Shown: piece by piece, positions 8,665-16,608 of the stretch
Layout: every line of letters starts with the position of its first letter
How positions within the stretch are numbered: the stretch's first letter is position 1
Assembly (NCBI GenBank): GCA_964547585.1
Contig: CAZJOI010000005.1
Coordinates: 1-49,061 of the forward strand
DNA from: CAZSCF01 sp964547585
GTDB taxonomy: Bacteria > Patescibacteriota > Minisyncoccia > Moranbacterales > UBA2206
Length of the DNA: 49,061 bases
Direction: 5' to 3'
The notes under the pieces: generated by a model
What the model was told of the DNA's origin: nothing
Seen by the model: only the letters and a program-made list of their open reading frames with translations
Database searches by the model: none
Translations under genes and position numbers: made by a program

Positions 8665-9501
8665 CTACGGTGCAACTTCCCTCCATGATTCATAATGATT
8701 GCATGTCATTTTTTCATCAAAAATACTGCTGCATGGATTAGCAACACCATCAATAACAAGTTTTGCACCAGCATTATCACACGCTAGCAAATCCTCCGCA
8801 GTTGTTCCGTATGTAATATTGCAATTATCTGTTTTCAAACAAGTCACTTGTTTTTCTATGATTGTTTTTCCAATATTAGCTGAGTCATCGCATGATTCAT
8901 TTGTAGTTTCTTTAGAACAAGCAAAAGTAACCATGGCAGGATTAGAAACACAGCCAGTTTCCTTTGCATCACCCCAATAAATCCAACCAAATATATCTGA
9001 CCAGGCATAACCATAAAAAGAGGGTCCGGCTGTAGTTGCAACTTTCGTTACTCCATAGGAATCACCACCAGAAGTTGTTCCTGCCAAGCGTATCCAGCCA
9101 TTCGTTTGTTGCATCATTCTTGCCCAACCACTCAAATTACCACTTGCATCCATACTTGCATTACAACTTCCACTTGGACATCCAATTAAATCGCCTGCGT
9201 TAAAACTTACCCAACCAATATTATTTCCAGCCCAAGCATAACCACTCAATGTTCCACCCGCATCAGGAATAGTAACAGTATAGGGATAGCTATTTGAAAC
9301 ACCAGGATTTGTGCTACTCATACTTACCCAGCCAAGTCCGGTTTCGTTGCCATTTATACTTCCGTCTTCAGGAGTATATTCACCTCCACCCCAAAGCCAA
9401 CCCAAGGTAGTGCCGGCTATGGTTGTTTTTGTTTCTCCTATTACAAATACAGAAAAAATTGCCAAAAATAAAACGATATAAAATATGCTTTTTTTAGTCA
9501 T
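8665..9501 (-). CDS. Secreted Trp-rich repeat protein, tandem paralogue
   Basis: 278 residues with a signal segment (about 5-30). It has the same WLWGGG opening and repeats as the downstream gene: GLGWVSMSSTN, LSGYAWAGNNIGWVSFN, SGWARMM, NGWIRLAG and YGYAWSDIFGWIYWG. A Cys-containing C-terminal part (about 190-270) ends in WREVAP. The spacing repeats the sequence LG-W, YAW-IGW, GWAR, GWIRL, YAW-GWI, which suggests a fixed fold with stacked Trp blades. It is part of the envelope operon. Confidence 0.7.
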   Translation of the reverse strand: MTKKSIFYIVLFLAIFSVFVIGETKTTIAGTTLGWLWGGGEYTPEDGSINGNETGLGWVSMSSTNPGVSNSYPYTVTIPDAGGTLSGYAWAGNNIGWVSFNAGDLIGCPSGSCNASMDASGNLSGWARMMQQTNGWIRLAGTTSGGDSYGVTKVATTAGPSFYGYAWSDIFGWIYWGDAKETGCVSNPAMVTFACSKETTNESCDDSANIGKTIIEKQVTCLKTDNCNITYGTTAEDLLACDNAGAKLVIDGVANPCSSIFDEKMTCNHYESWREVAP

Positions 9502-9524
9502 TCTTTTTATTAATTTAAAACAAC

Positions 9525-10034
9525 TTAAGGCTTAACGACAGTTATTTTTTTCGCCTCAAATTTGGTATCATATTTGATATCCTGAGCACTCTCGACAGAA
9601 ATTATTGTTCCTTTTACAATCTTATTCAGATCTGTTTTTTCTAATTTTTTTATAGGCACATAGGTATTGGTTTTTTGTTGAGCAGCGACGGCTAGAGCGG
9701 CAGGATCGGTCGTATCGGAAGGCGCATCTAAAACAGCTTGGCAAACGTATCCGCTCTGAACTATTTCAGCATTGTCAGCAACAACAATTTCTCTCGCCAT
9801 CGGAATTTTTGTGTCAACTAAATATAGTGGGTTGGGAGCAGCTTGCATTCTGATTACATTGCCCTCTACCGATTCAACAACTCCACTTATGAAAGTCATT
9901 TCTTTGAACATATTTTCTTTTTGAAGCATACTGCTAAGTTTCTTTTTGTTAAGAAAACTGCTAGTAAAGAAACCGCCAACAAAAAGCCCGCTGACAACCA
10001 CAATACAAACTAATATTTTGATAATTTTTGACAT
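9525..10034 (-). CDS. Membrane-anchored hypothetical protein, DUF5666-like
   Basis: 169 residues from the ATG at 10034; an upstream in-frame extension to 10070 encodes an unlikely Cys-rich lead. One TM helix (about 4-25) precedes an extracellular domain opening with FISGVVESVEGNVIRMQAA. This style (GxVxSVxGNxIxM) is seen in DUF5666/OB-like small domains. A similar motif pattern occurs in the protein at 27138-27677. It lies 23 bp from the next gene of the operon. Confidence 0.55.
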   Translation of the reverse strand: MSKIIKILVCIVVVSGLFVGGFFTSSFLNKKKLSSMLQKENMFKEMTFISGVVESVEGNVIRMQAAPNPLYLVDTKIPMAREIVVADNAEIVQSGYVCQAVLDAPSDTTDPAALAVAAQQKTNTYVPIKKLEKTDLNKIVKGTIISVESAQDIKYDTKFEAKKITVVKP

Positions 10035-10103
10035 ATTTTTATTTTTTTCCACGCTAGAGCAAAAGCACAAGCGAGTTATATTAATTAAATTATTTTTTAT
10101 TGG

Positions 10104-11063
10104 TTAGAAACAGCCGACAGCCGTTTTTTGAGCAGTGCAGGGAGTATTGTCAGGTAAGTTACATGCGGTGATACCCTCATAGGAAGTGACATACCCAATA
10201 GTTGTTTCGCAAGATTCTATTGTTGTATTGCTAAAACTGTGACTTCCGGTTGTGCAATACTGAGGATCTGAAAAATTCGATAGTACAGTCGGGTCTGGAT
10301 AACAACCCCCCCAAAAAGAATCAGTTAGACATGTAGGAGAACCGCAAGGAGCCGTATTAGGAAAGAGATCCATACCCACCCAATAAAGACCAGTAGTACA
10401 AATCAACGGCGCTGGAATTTCTCCGCCACACAATTGAAGGCCATACGACTCCAGAACAGCTGCAGTATAAGGAGTGCCCCATAAATCTAATGTTGTATTA
10501 TATTTATCGCATGTTTTGGCTGACGTTGCACTGTAATTGCCATATTGAGTCCAATTGCTGGGGCAAGTAGCACCTGCAAATTTGCAAATTTTCCTTCCAT
10601 CATCAGCGTCTTCTATTGTCCCTCCAGCGATTGTACAGTCATTTTGTGTATTTGCTGTAGTGCCATCACCTAATAAACCACCTCCCGTAGTAAAATTACA
10701 GCAAAATGCATCTGTTTTTATATTCACACTTATGGAATAATCCTCGCTATTATTACCCATGCCACAAAGAGTTGTTTGGATGCCATTTATATATTTTCCA
10801 TCAGGACAGCTGGCCTGAGAAGATCCATAAACCCAATGGTTTGCACCAGTACACGGTCCTTGAATCCACGAACACCCGTTACTCCGGGTATGTGTTCCAG
10901 TACCACTACTAGATGGGGAGCTTATATTTGAATTGGGGGGCAATTGGTCTGGCGAAACCCAAGCCTCAGCAAATTGCAGAGAAAACCCCAAGATTGCCCC
11001 AAAAACAATAACGCCAATCCAATATGTATTTTCTTTAAAAATTAATTTTGCTTTTATTTTCAT
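10104..11063 (-). CDS. Secreted Cys-rich protein, long paralogue
   Basis: 319 residues. The leader YWIGVIVFGAILGFSLQFAE plus AWVSPDQLPPNSNI is shared with the genes at 7061 and 11191. Residues about 60-125 (CSWIQGPCTGANHWVYGSSQ, then a CPDGKY motif, LCGMGNN and FCCNF) match almost the entire mature part of the 122-residue protein encoded just upstream. A further Cys-rich extension (about 126-319) has no counterpart there. Even Cys spacing suggests disulfide-bonded repeats. It is exported and likely surface-exposed; function unknown. Confidence 0.65.
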   Translation of the reverse strand: MKIKAKLIFKENTYWIGVIVFGAILGFSLQFAEAWVSPDQLPPNSNISSPSSSGTGTHTRSNGCSWIQGPCTGANHWVYGSSQASCPDGKYINGIQTTLCGMGNNSEDYSISVNIKTDAFCCNFTTGGGLLGDGTTANTQNDCTIAGGTIEDADDGRKICKFAGATCPSNWTQYGNYSATSAKTCDKYNTTLDLWGTPYTAAVLESYGLQLCGGEIPAPLICTTGLYWVGMDLFPNTAPCGSPTCLTDSFWGGCYPDPTVLSNFSDPQYCTTGSHSFSNTTIESCETTIGYVTSYEGITACNLPDNTPCTAQKTAVGCF

Positions 11064-11190
11064 TTTTATTTTTTATTGTAAATTAAAAAATTGATAACCC
11101 ATCTTCTGTGCATCCTGCTTTCAAAAAAATAAATTCAGTATTAAAATTTAACATTAAATTATATCAACTGACTAATCAATTTATTTTTCA

Positions 11191-11559
11191 TCAAAAACTG
11201 CAGCAATACGCTCTTGCCCTTATGTAAACAGTAGCAGAATAGTCATTACTATTATTGCCCATGCCACAAAGGGTATTTTCGACTCTTGCTACATATTTTC
11301 CGTCAGAACAAAGAGCCTGAGAAGATCCATAAACCCAATGGCTTGCATAAACACAACCGCCATCAACCCACACGCAACTACTTTGATTGTGTGTTTCACT
11401 ACTACTAACCGAAGAAGTTATACTTGAATTGGGTGCTGCCTGATCTGGGTTGACCCAAGCACGAGCAAACTGCAAAGAAAAAACAAGGATTGCACCAAAA
11501 ATAACAATGCCAATCCAACGGACACTTTTTTTGGGGTTGATTCTAATTTTTATTTTCAT
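11191..11559 (-). CDS. Secreted Cys-rich protein, short paralogue
   Basis: 122 residues and first gene of the operon. It has the leader RWIGIVIFGAILVFSLQFAR plus AWVNPDQAAPNSSI and one Cys-rich module ending YCCSF followed by two consecutive TGA stops. It corresponds to the first module of the 319-residue neighbour, so it is either a one-domain relative or a tandem duplicate that lost its C-terminal part. The 127-bp gap to the next gene contains no recognisable continuation. Confidence 0.65.
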   Translation of the reverse strand: MKIKIRINPKKSVRWIGIVIFGAILVFSLQFARAWVNPDQAAPNSSITSSVSSSETHNQSSCVWVDGGCVYASHWVYGSSQALCSDGKYVARVENTLCGMGNNSNDYSATVYIRARAYCCSF

Positions 11560-11606
11560 TTTTTTTTAAATTTAAAAAAGTAAACATTAAAATATTTAAT
11601 ATTGAT

Positions 11607-11636
11607 ATTATACCACAAATATCAAAAAGTTTGCAA
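11607..11636 (-). promoter_or_regulatory. Promoter of the secreted-protein operon
   Basis: Minus strand TTGCAA (11631-11636), 18-bp spacer and a consensus TATAAT (11607-11612). It lies 48 bp upstream of the first gene. No other strong promoter was noticed before the terminator at 6.35 kb, which fits one long transcript for seven genes. Confidence 0.7.
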
Positions 11637-11768
11637 TATAAAAACATAACAAGCCTGGCCAATAACTTCTGGAGAGTAAACTTTGGTATTTATTTCAAAA
11701 ATAATTTCATCATTCTCTCTGTTTATTTTTGCAGTTTTTATTTTTTTAAAAAAACCAATAAATTAGCC

Positions 11769-12734
11769 TTACCCTTGTTTCATCTGATTGCCAAAGGTGC
11801 CTCTTTTTATAAAAATCCAGCCAATTGTTGCAATGACCATCATTCCTATTGAAAAAATTTGTCCCAGAGAAAGAAAATTGAAAATTAGTCCGATTTGCGT
11901 ATCCGGTTGTCGCCAAAATTCGATTACAAACCGAAAGAAGCCGTACAGAAAAACATAGAGCGGCAGAAGGTTTCCGGACAGCTTCGGATTATTGCGTAAA
12001 AACCAGAGAATTAAAAATAGAATTATCCCCTCAAACAAGGCTTCGTAGAGTTGTGATGGATGGCGCAAAGCAACTACTGAATTTTCATCCAAAAAATACA
12101 TTCCCCAAAACTTGTCTGTCAATCGGCCATAGAGCTCCCCATTCAAAAAATTACCCACACGGCCGAAAAAATAGCCCAAGGGAATGGCTGGTATCACAAA
12201 GTCCGCAAAAACCCAAAAATTAATCCCGCACCTTCTTTCACCTTGATTTGAAAGTGAAAATAAACAAAAAATACTCTTTTGCTTTTTAATGTTTGTTATT
12301 TCAGAAGAAGGTGAGGGATAAATCCTGTATTTTCTGACAAAAAATATTCCAGCCAAAATGATACCCGCAAGTCCCCCATGATAGCTGAGCCCATAAATTC
12401 CAACAAAATTTCCGCCAGTGTCAAAGGGTGAAATAACTTGCCAAGGATTTACTAGAAAAAAATACGGGTCATAAAAAATAACATAGCCTAAACGCGCGCC
12501 AACAACAAGACCGATAATGGCATAAATAAAAAAGTTTTCGATATTTTTGGAAATATTCGAAAAATCTGAAGAATTTTTGTAATCATTTTTAATTCTCCAT
12601 TGCAAAAGAAAGTAGATGACTAGAAATGCCACCAGATACATGAGAGAGTACCAAGTCAAAGAAAAAAACCCGATGTTGAAAGCAATCGGATCAATGGCTA
12701 GTGGCAAATTTTGATAGAAGCTTAAAAAATCCAT
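11769..12734 (-). CDS. lgt: Prolipoprotein diacylglyceryl transferase with in-frame insertion
   Basis: Lgt transfers diacylglycerol from phosphatidylglycerol to the lipobox Cys of prolipoproteins. About 321 residues from the ATG at 12734; a TTG at 12737 is also in frame. Family motifs are present: YGLSYHGGLAGII and the Lgt signature GRVGNFLNGELYG. Several TM helices follow the usual layout. Between RKYRI and FWVFADFV, where other Lgt proteins run directly on, about 35 extra residues are encoded exactly by a MITE-like element (12219-12323). The insertion would lie in a loop between TM helices. The start overlaps the stop of the upstream AI-2E gene (TGATG), so translation is probably coupled. 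A lipoprotein substrate is encoded at 44174-44764. Confidence 0.92.
   Translation of the reverse strand: MDFLSFYQNLPLAIDPIAFNIGFFSLTWYSLMYLVAFLVIYFLLQWRIKNDYKNSSDFSNISKNIENFFIYAIIGLVVGARLGYVIFYDPYFFLVNPWQVISPFDTGGNFVGIYGLSYHGGLAGIILAGIFFVRKYRIYPSPSSEITNIKKQKSIFCLFSLSNQGERRCGINFWVFADFVIPAIPLGYFFGRVGNFLNGELYGRLTDKFWGMYFLDENSVVALRHPSQLYEALFEGIILFLILWFLRNNPKLSGNLLPLYVFLYGFFRFVIEFWRQPDTQIGLIFNFLSLGQIFSIGMMVIATIGWIFIKRGTFGNQMKQG
12219..12323. repeat. MITE-like element inserted in frame in lgt
   Basis: Imperfect terminal inverted repeats share ATTNATCCCNCACCTTCTT at both ends (12219-12237 and about 12305-12323). The ends match those of the intergenic elements at 3135 and 22089. Its length of 105 bp is a multiple of three, and the element is translated without a stop as about 35 residues. 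Confidence 0.75.
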
Positions 12735-13780
12735 CAATTATATTCTTCAAGCTGATTTTTAAATTCCAAAGAATAAATATCCAAGAGAACAACAAAAAAT
12801 GACATAACAATCGGACCGATAATAAAACCAGTGACGCCGAAAAGCGTAATCCCTCCCAAAGTTGAGAACAAAATTAAGAGTGGATGCATTTTTGAACCTC
12901 CTCCAATTAATTTCGGGCTCAAGATGTTATCGACTGAGGCAATGACGAGAGCTCCTACTAAGAGAATAATCAAACCTGGTATAAGTTGACCAATTATAAT
13001 CATGGCTATTCCTACTGGAACCCAGATAAAGCCCGTACCAACATAGGGAATAACGGAAGCAATCGCCATCAGAATTCCCAGAAGAACTGGCGAGGAAACA
13101 CCAGTTGCCCAGAATAAAATCACTCCGATTGTTCCTTGAATCAGAGCAATTAGAAAGGTTCCCTTGATGATAACTCCGTATGTAATTGAATTAAATTTAC
13201 GTATAAGTGTTTTTTCGTAGCTGTCTTTCAGGGGACTCAACTTCATTATCTCCTTAACCAGTTTTTTGCCATCAATAAAAAGGAAAAACAAAGAAAAAAA
13301 CATGATAAAAATGGTGAAGATAAAATTGGCTAGACTACTGTAGACACCTCCCAGAACAGAAAGCGAGTTTTGAAAAAAATTCTTAATTAAGGTGCTAACT
13401 GTATCTTGATTGATCATTCCCTCAATTCCCAAGGTTTTGAAAAATTTCGAAGAATCAAGTGCAATGATAAATTGACCTATGCTATTTTTTGTTTCAGAAA
13501 AATTACTGACTACTTCTTGAATTTCACCTACAACTAAATAGATAATCAGGGAAAGCGGAGCCACAATAACAACTGCTACCAAAAAACATGACAATATTGA
13601 ACTCAAGCCTTTTACACCTGTCCAATTGAGCAATTTAGTGTATATGGGGTAACAGGAATGAGCCAAAATAATTGCCAAAATAAAAGGAATAAAAAACGGC
13701 TTCAACATAAAAAAGGTCAGAACGGTTATTCCAATCAAAACAATGAAGAAAAAATAGACATTGTAATTTCTGAGTTGCAT
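12734..13780 (-). CDS. AI-2E family transporter (PF01594 type)
   Basis: 348 residues with a chain of hydrophobic helices at both ends and an amphipathic middle. Typical family stretches include FFIPFILAIILAHSCYPIY near the N-terminus, TGFIWVPVGIAMIIIGQ and the C-terminal GVTGFIIGPIVMSFFVVLLD. Members include putative autoinducer exporters, Na+/H+ antiporters and permeases of unknown substrate, so the cargo cannot be named. It is the first gene of a two-gene unit with lgt and is divergent from the ChbG-like gene. Confidence 0.85.
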   Translation of the reverse strand: MQLRNYNVYFFFIVLIGITVLTFFMLKPFFIPFILAIILAHSCYPIYTKLLNWTGVKGLSSILSCFLVAVVIVAPLSLIIYLVVGEIQEVVSNFSETKNSIGQFIIALDSSKFFKTLGIEGMINQDTVSTLIKNFFQNSLSVLGGVYSSLANFIFTIFIMFFSLFFLFIDGKKLVKEIMKLSPLKDSYEKTLIRKFNSITYGVIIKGTFLIALIQGTIGVILFWATGVSSPVLLGILMAIASVIPYVGTGFIWVPVGIAMIIIGQLIPGLIILLVGALVIASVDNILSPKLIGGGSKMHPLLILFSTLGGITLFGVTGFIIGPIVMSFFVVLLDIYSLEFKNQLEEYN

Positions 13781-13840
13781 GGGTTTATTATAGCATTTTT
13801 CAAAAAAAACGCTATCCTGTTCAAAGGACTGGCCCTAAGC

Positions 13841-13869
13841 TTTTTTACTGTTTATAAATATGCTAGAAT
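13841..13869 (+). promoter_or_regulatory. Possible promoter for the ChbG-like gene
   Basis: An extended -10, TGCTAGAAT (TAGAAT at 13864-13869), lies 45 bp before the start codon. The -35 is poor (TTTTTT at 13841-13846, 17-bp spacer). Confidence 0.4.
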
Positions 13870-13914
13870 CATTGTGTCCTGAATACTGTCTAAAATAATT
13901 TTTCATAAAAACGA

Positions 13915-14607
13915 ATGAAAAAAAACAACCTGATCATATCCGCTGATGATTTTGGCATAAGTCAAAAAGCGAATGAAAATATCCTCAAGCTTATTGAACT
14001 GCAAAAGCTTGATCGAATATCAGTTATGACTGATGGACTTATCAGCCCACAAGAAATAGCCAAACTTCTGGCATCCGATGTTAAATTGGATGTTCACCTC
14101 AATTTAAAAAAAATAGATCTGTCCGCTACCAGAAAAAATAAAGAAGGTGTTTTTAGCAGATTATTTTATTTCTTATTCTTGTATTTTAATGGGACTCTGG
14201 GTGCAGCCTCAGCTGAAGTTTCTTGGGAAGAACAAGTCAAAAAATTTGAAACACTCTTCGGGAAAAAACCGGATGGGCTAAATTCTCACCAGCATATCCA
14301 TTTCTTTCCAGCTTATCTGAAAATACTCTTAAAACTTTGCAAAAAATACAATATAGGCTACTTGCGCTTCGGAAAATGTTGCCTCCGAAAAAACATCAAT
14401 CTGATTTGTTTTATTCTCAACACACTTCGATTAAAAAATTTAAAAACTTTTTCTCAATCTGGAATTGCAACCTCAGATCTGCTTATTAGCTTGGATTGGA
14501 TAAAAAATATTGAGAAATTTTCCAAAGACTTTCCGCAAAAAACGACCGAGATTGCCTGTCATCCAGAAAAAGATTTGGAGTTTGAAATTATCAAAAAATA
14601 TTTTTAG
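13915..14607 (+). CDS. YdjC/ChbG-family carbohydrate deacetylase
   Basis: 230 residues. The start NLIISADDFGIS holds the conserved DDFG Asp pair that binds metal in ChbG/HpnK deacetylases. Later conserved elements are LDVHLNL (His ligand), GLNSHQHIHFFP (SHQHxH) and EIACHPEKD. ChbG removes an acetyl group from chitooligosaccharides and HpnK from hopanoid precursors. Here a cell-surface glycan or lipid-linked sugar is the likely substrate, but that is an inference. It is a single gene with a good terminator right after it. Confidence 0.85.
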   Translation: MKKNNLIISADDFGISQKANENILKLIELQKLDRISVMTDGLISPQEIAKLLASDVKLDVHLNLKKIDLSATRKNKEGVFSRLFYFLFLYFNGTLGAASAEVSWEEQVKKFETLFGKKPDGLNSHQHIHFFPAYLKILLKLCKKYNIGYLRFGKCCLRKNINLICFILNTLRLKNLKTFSQSGIATSDLLISLDWIKNIEKFSKDFPQKTTEIACHPEKDLEFEIIKKYF

Positions 14608-14628
14608 TTTTGTAACTGTACCTTTGAT

Positions 14629-14658
14629 AAAAGCAATTCGAAAAATTGCTTTTTTATT
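14629..14658 (+). terminator. Intrinsic terminator of the ChbG-like gene
   Basis: AAAAGCAATT (14629-14638) pairs with AATTGCTTTT (14644-14653), followed by T-rich sequence. It overlaps the end of the convergent gene at 14654. Confidence 0.75.
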
Positions 14659-14962
14659 TTTCTTTTTCGCCGTCCATTTCGCGCAAAATATTCCGCATAG
14701 TCAGTATTCCGGATAATAACAAAATGGCAAACAGAACCTTGAAAATCATTATTAAATAATACGCCCAATTCCCTATTTTAAATTTAAACAAGTCTAGAAT
14801 TTCCCCGAAAACAAAAACGATGATAGCCCCGAGAAGAAATTTGTATGAGATGTCCAGTTCTTTTTCCACCCGCCAAACTATTCCGAAAACAAAAATGATG
14901 GAAACAAGCAAGAGAGCAATAACGAAACTATCCGAAATTATTTGATAAAATTCGATTGTCAT
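14654..14962 (-). CDS. Small membrane protein, unknown
   Basis: 102 residues with three hydrophobic helices (about 10-30, 41-60 and 66-87) and a charged C-terminus (REMDGEKEK). Not recognised. The start overlaps the stop of the upstream gene by 4 bp (14959-14962), which implies translational coupling with the surface protein at 14959-15795. Confidence 0.6.
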   Translation of the reverse strand: MTIEFYQIISDSFVIALLLVSIIFVFGIVWRVEKELDISYKFLLGAIIVFVFGEILDLFKFKIGNWAYYLIMIFKVLFAILLLSGILTMRNILREMDGEKEK

Positions 14963-15795
14963 CTATACACCTCCTTTCCCAAGAAACCATTTTTTTTGAA
15001 GATACTTTCTGTAATTTGTGTTTTGGCATCTTCTGCCAATCGATGCTCCAACACAAGCAACAGCAGAAATATCAAAATCAAAGCTAAAAGAAGCATAATC
15101 AGCCAGCCTAGACCAGAGAATATTTCTGTTAAAGTAACTACCCGTCCGGAACTCAAATATATGAAGGGTTTTTCTTTTAGGTAAAATTCGTCCTCAGAAA
15201 AAATATTAAAATTTTTATAGGAAATTTTTACCGAAATCTTATATTTTTCAGTTTTGATCAGCTTGGATAAATTTATTTTTTTATAAATTTCCTGATTATC
15301 AAATATATTTACCTGATCTGAAGTTTCAATTAATTTATTACCACTCAAATCTCTTATTTCATAGCTCAATGTTCCCTCCCAGGGCTCAAAATATCTCAAT
15401 TTACTTATGGTAGTTTTCAAGTAGAGCTCTTCTCCAGCATAGACAATTTTATCTGGATTTTGCACTTCCATTTTAAAATCAAAGGGAACAAGACATTGAC
15501 CCACAACAACCTCAACCAGATCAGAGGAAACATCAATGCCATTAGCGCCAACGGCCGTAACAATATATTGATGTGTGCCAGACGCAACAGCACTATCAGT
15601 ATATTCGGCACCTATTATTCCTATTGCCAAAAGTTCACCATCTCTTATTACCTTAAAGGATGCGGCTAGCGGATCTTGGTCCCAAGAAATCTTAAGGTAT
15701 GGATTTTCTCCATTACAACCACTTTCTGACTGAACTATGGGTTTTTGCGGATCACCCGCTACCAATACACCCAGCTTTACACTCACACCCTTCAC
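14959..15795 (-). CDS. Ig/Fn3-like surface protein, separated from its signal by a stop
   Basis: 278 residues if started at GTG 15795. An Fn3-like part (about 20-95: YLKISWDQDPLAASFKVIRD, HQYIVTAVGANG) precedes a second beta-rich domain. One TM helix (about 230-252) and a cytoplasmic tail close the protein. The extracellular-looking domain has no signal peptide in this frame. A TM/signal-like 51-codon ORF lies upstream in the same frame and is separated only by one TAA (15811-15813) and five codons. The likely ancestral gene is 14959-15966, now interrupted. The alternatives are stop readthrough or a sequence error. Confidence 0.6.
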   Translation of the reverse strand: MKGVSVKLGVLVAGDPQKPIVQSESGCNGENPYLKISWDQDPLAASFKVIRDGELLAIGIIGAEYTDSAVASGTHQYIVTAVGANGIDVSSDLVEVVVGQCLVPFDFKMEVQNPDKIVYAGEELYLKTTISKLRYFEPWEGTLSYEIRDLSGNKLIETSDQVNIFDNQEIYKKINLSKLIKTEKYKISVKISYKNFNIFSEDEFYLKEKPFIYLSSGRVVTLTEIFSGLGWLIMLLLALILIFLLLLVLEHRLAEDAKTQITESIFKKNGFLGKEVYR

Positions 15796-15810
15796 TTGAC
15801 TAAATTTGTT

Positions 15811-15966
15811 TTACAAGTCTCTTTTGAAAAAACTGGAATCCAAAGAAAAAACAGCCAGAAGATACACCACGGTAAAAACTGAAAATGAAACAACGCCAAC
15901 GTTCAGCATTTTTTTTATCCAGCTTGTTTCTTGCCCACATTTTTTCGATAGTTTTATTTTATTCAT
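15811..15966 (-). pseudogene. N-terminal signal/TM fragment of the interrupted surface gene
   Basis: A 51-residue frame starting at ATG 15966. It has a basic N-terminus, then a hydrophobic helix (about residues 21-42, MLNVGVVSFSVFTVVYLLAV), and ends FFKRDL before TAA. Frame, spacing and content fit the missing export signal of the following 278-residue protein. It could instead be an independent small membrane protein. Confidence 0.5.
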
Positions 15967-16027
15967 TTTTCTGATATGATAATTTTTTGCCCTGCCACTT
16001 TAGTCATTTCTATGATATCATAAACAG

Positions 16028-16057
16028 TGTCATTTTTCTATGAAAATATGCTATTAT
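16028..16057 (+). promoter_or_regulatory. Possible promoter for the CPVC gene pair
   Basis: TGTCAT (16028-16033), 18-bp spacer, TATTAT (16052-16057) preceded by TGC as an extended -10. The start codon is 34 bp downstream. Confidence 0.5.
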
Positions 16058-16090
16058 TAGAGAGCCTTCTAAACAACTTAATTAGTATCT

Positions 16091-16597
16091 ATGGATAAAA
16101 AAAAGTCTGGTTTATTATTGGCAAGTGTAGGTATTTTTCTGATTTCCGGAAAGGCTTTAGCTGTTTGCCCAGTTTGCACCATCGCTGTTGGAGCCGGTAT
16201 CGGACTTTCTAGGTGGCTGGGTATTGATGATACTATCACCGGCCTTTGGATTGGCGGGCTGACAATTTCTTTAACTATTTGGACAATTAATTGGCTTCGC
16301 AAAAAAAATATAAAATTCAAAGGTTTGGATTCACTCATAGTTTTGGGTTATTATGCTTTAACGATTTTGCCTCTTTATTTTTCCAAAATAATCGGCCACC
16401 CCTATAATACCTTCTGGGGGCTGGATAAATTGCTTTTAGGCATAGCTCTGGGAAGCATCTTTTTCTTTTTGGGAGTTTGGACCTACAACCTCATTAAGCA
16501 AAAAAGAGGCAAGGCCCACTTCCCTTTCCAAAAAGTTGTTATGCCGATTTTCCCCTTAGTAATTTTGAGCATTATTTTTTATTTCCTAACTAAATAA
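16091..16597 (+). CDS. Membrane protein with CPVC motif
   Basis: 168 residues with a signal-like first helix, then VCPVCTIAVGAGIGLSRWLG, so a CxxC lies at the start of the mature part. About four further TM helices follow. The CPVC motif next to a membrane suggests a redox-active or metal-binding pair, in the manner of membrane thiol transfer proteins, but no specific activity can be assigned. The following gene starts 11 bp after its stop and is surely cotranscribed. Confidence 0.6.
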   Translation: MDKKKSGLLLASVGIFLISGKALAVCPVCTIAVGAGIGLSRWLGIDDTITGLWIGGLTISLTIWTINWLRKKNIKFKGLDSLIVLGYYALTILPLYFSKIIGHPYNTFWGLDKLLLGIALGSIFFFLGVWTYNLIKQKRGKAHFPFQKVVMPIFPLVILSIIFYFLTK

Positions 16598-16608
16598 ATT
16601 ATACTTAT

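Noticed and set aside
10034..10070. Upstream N-terminal extension of the 9525 gene
   Set aside because: It adds MCFCSSVEKNKN before the natural start MSKIIKIL and TM helix; it is probably untranslated.
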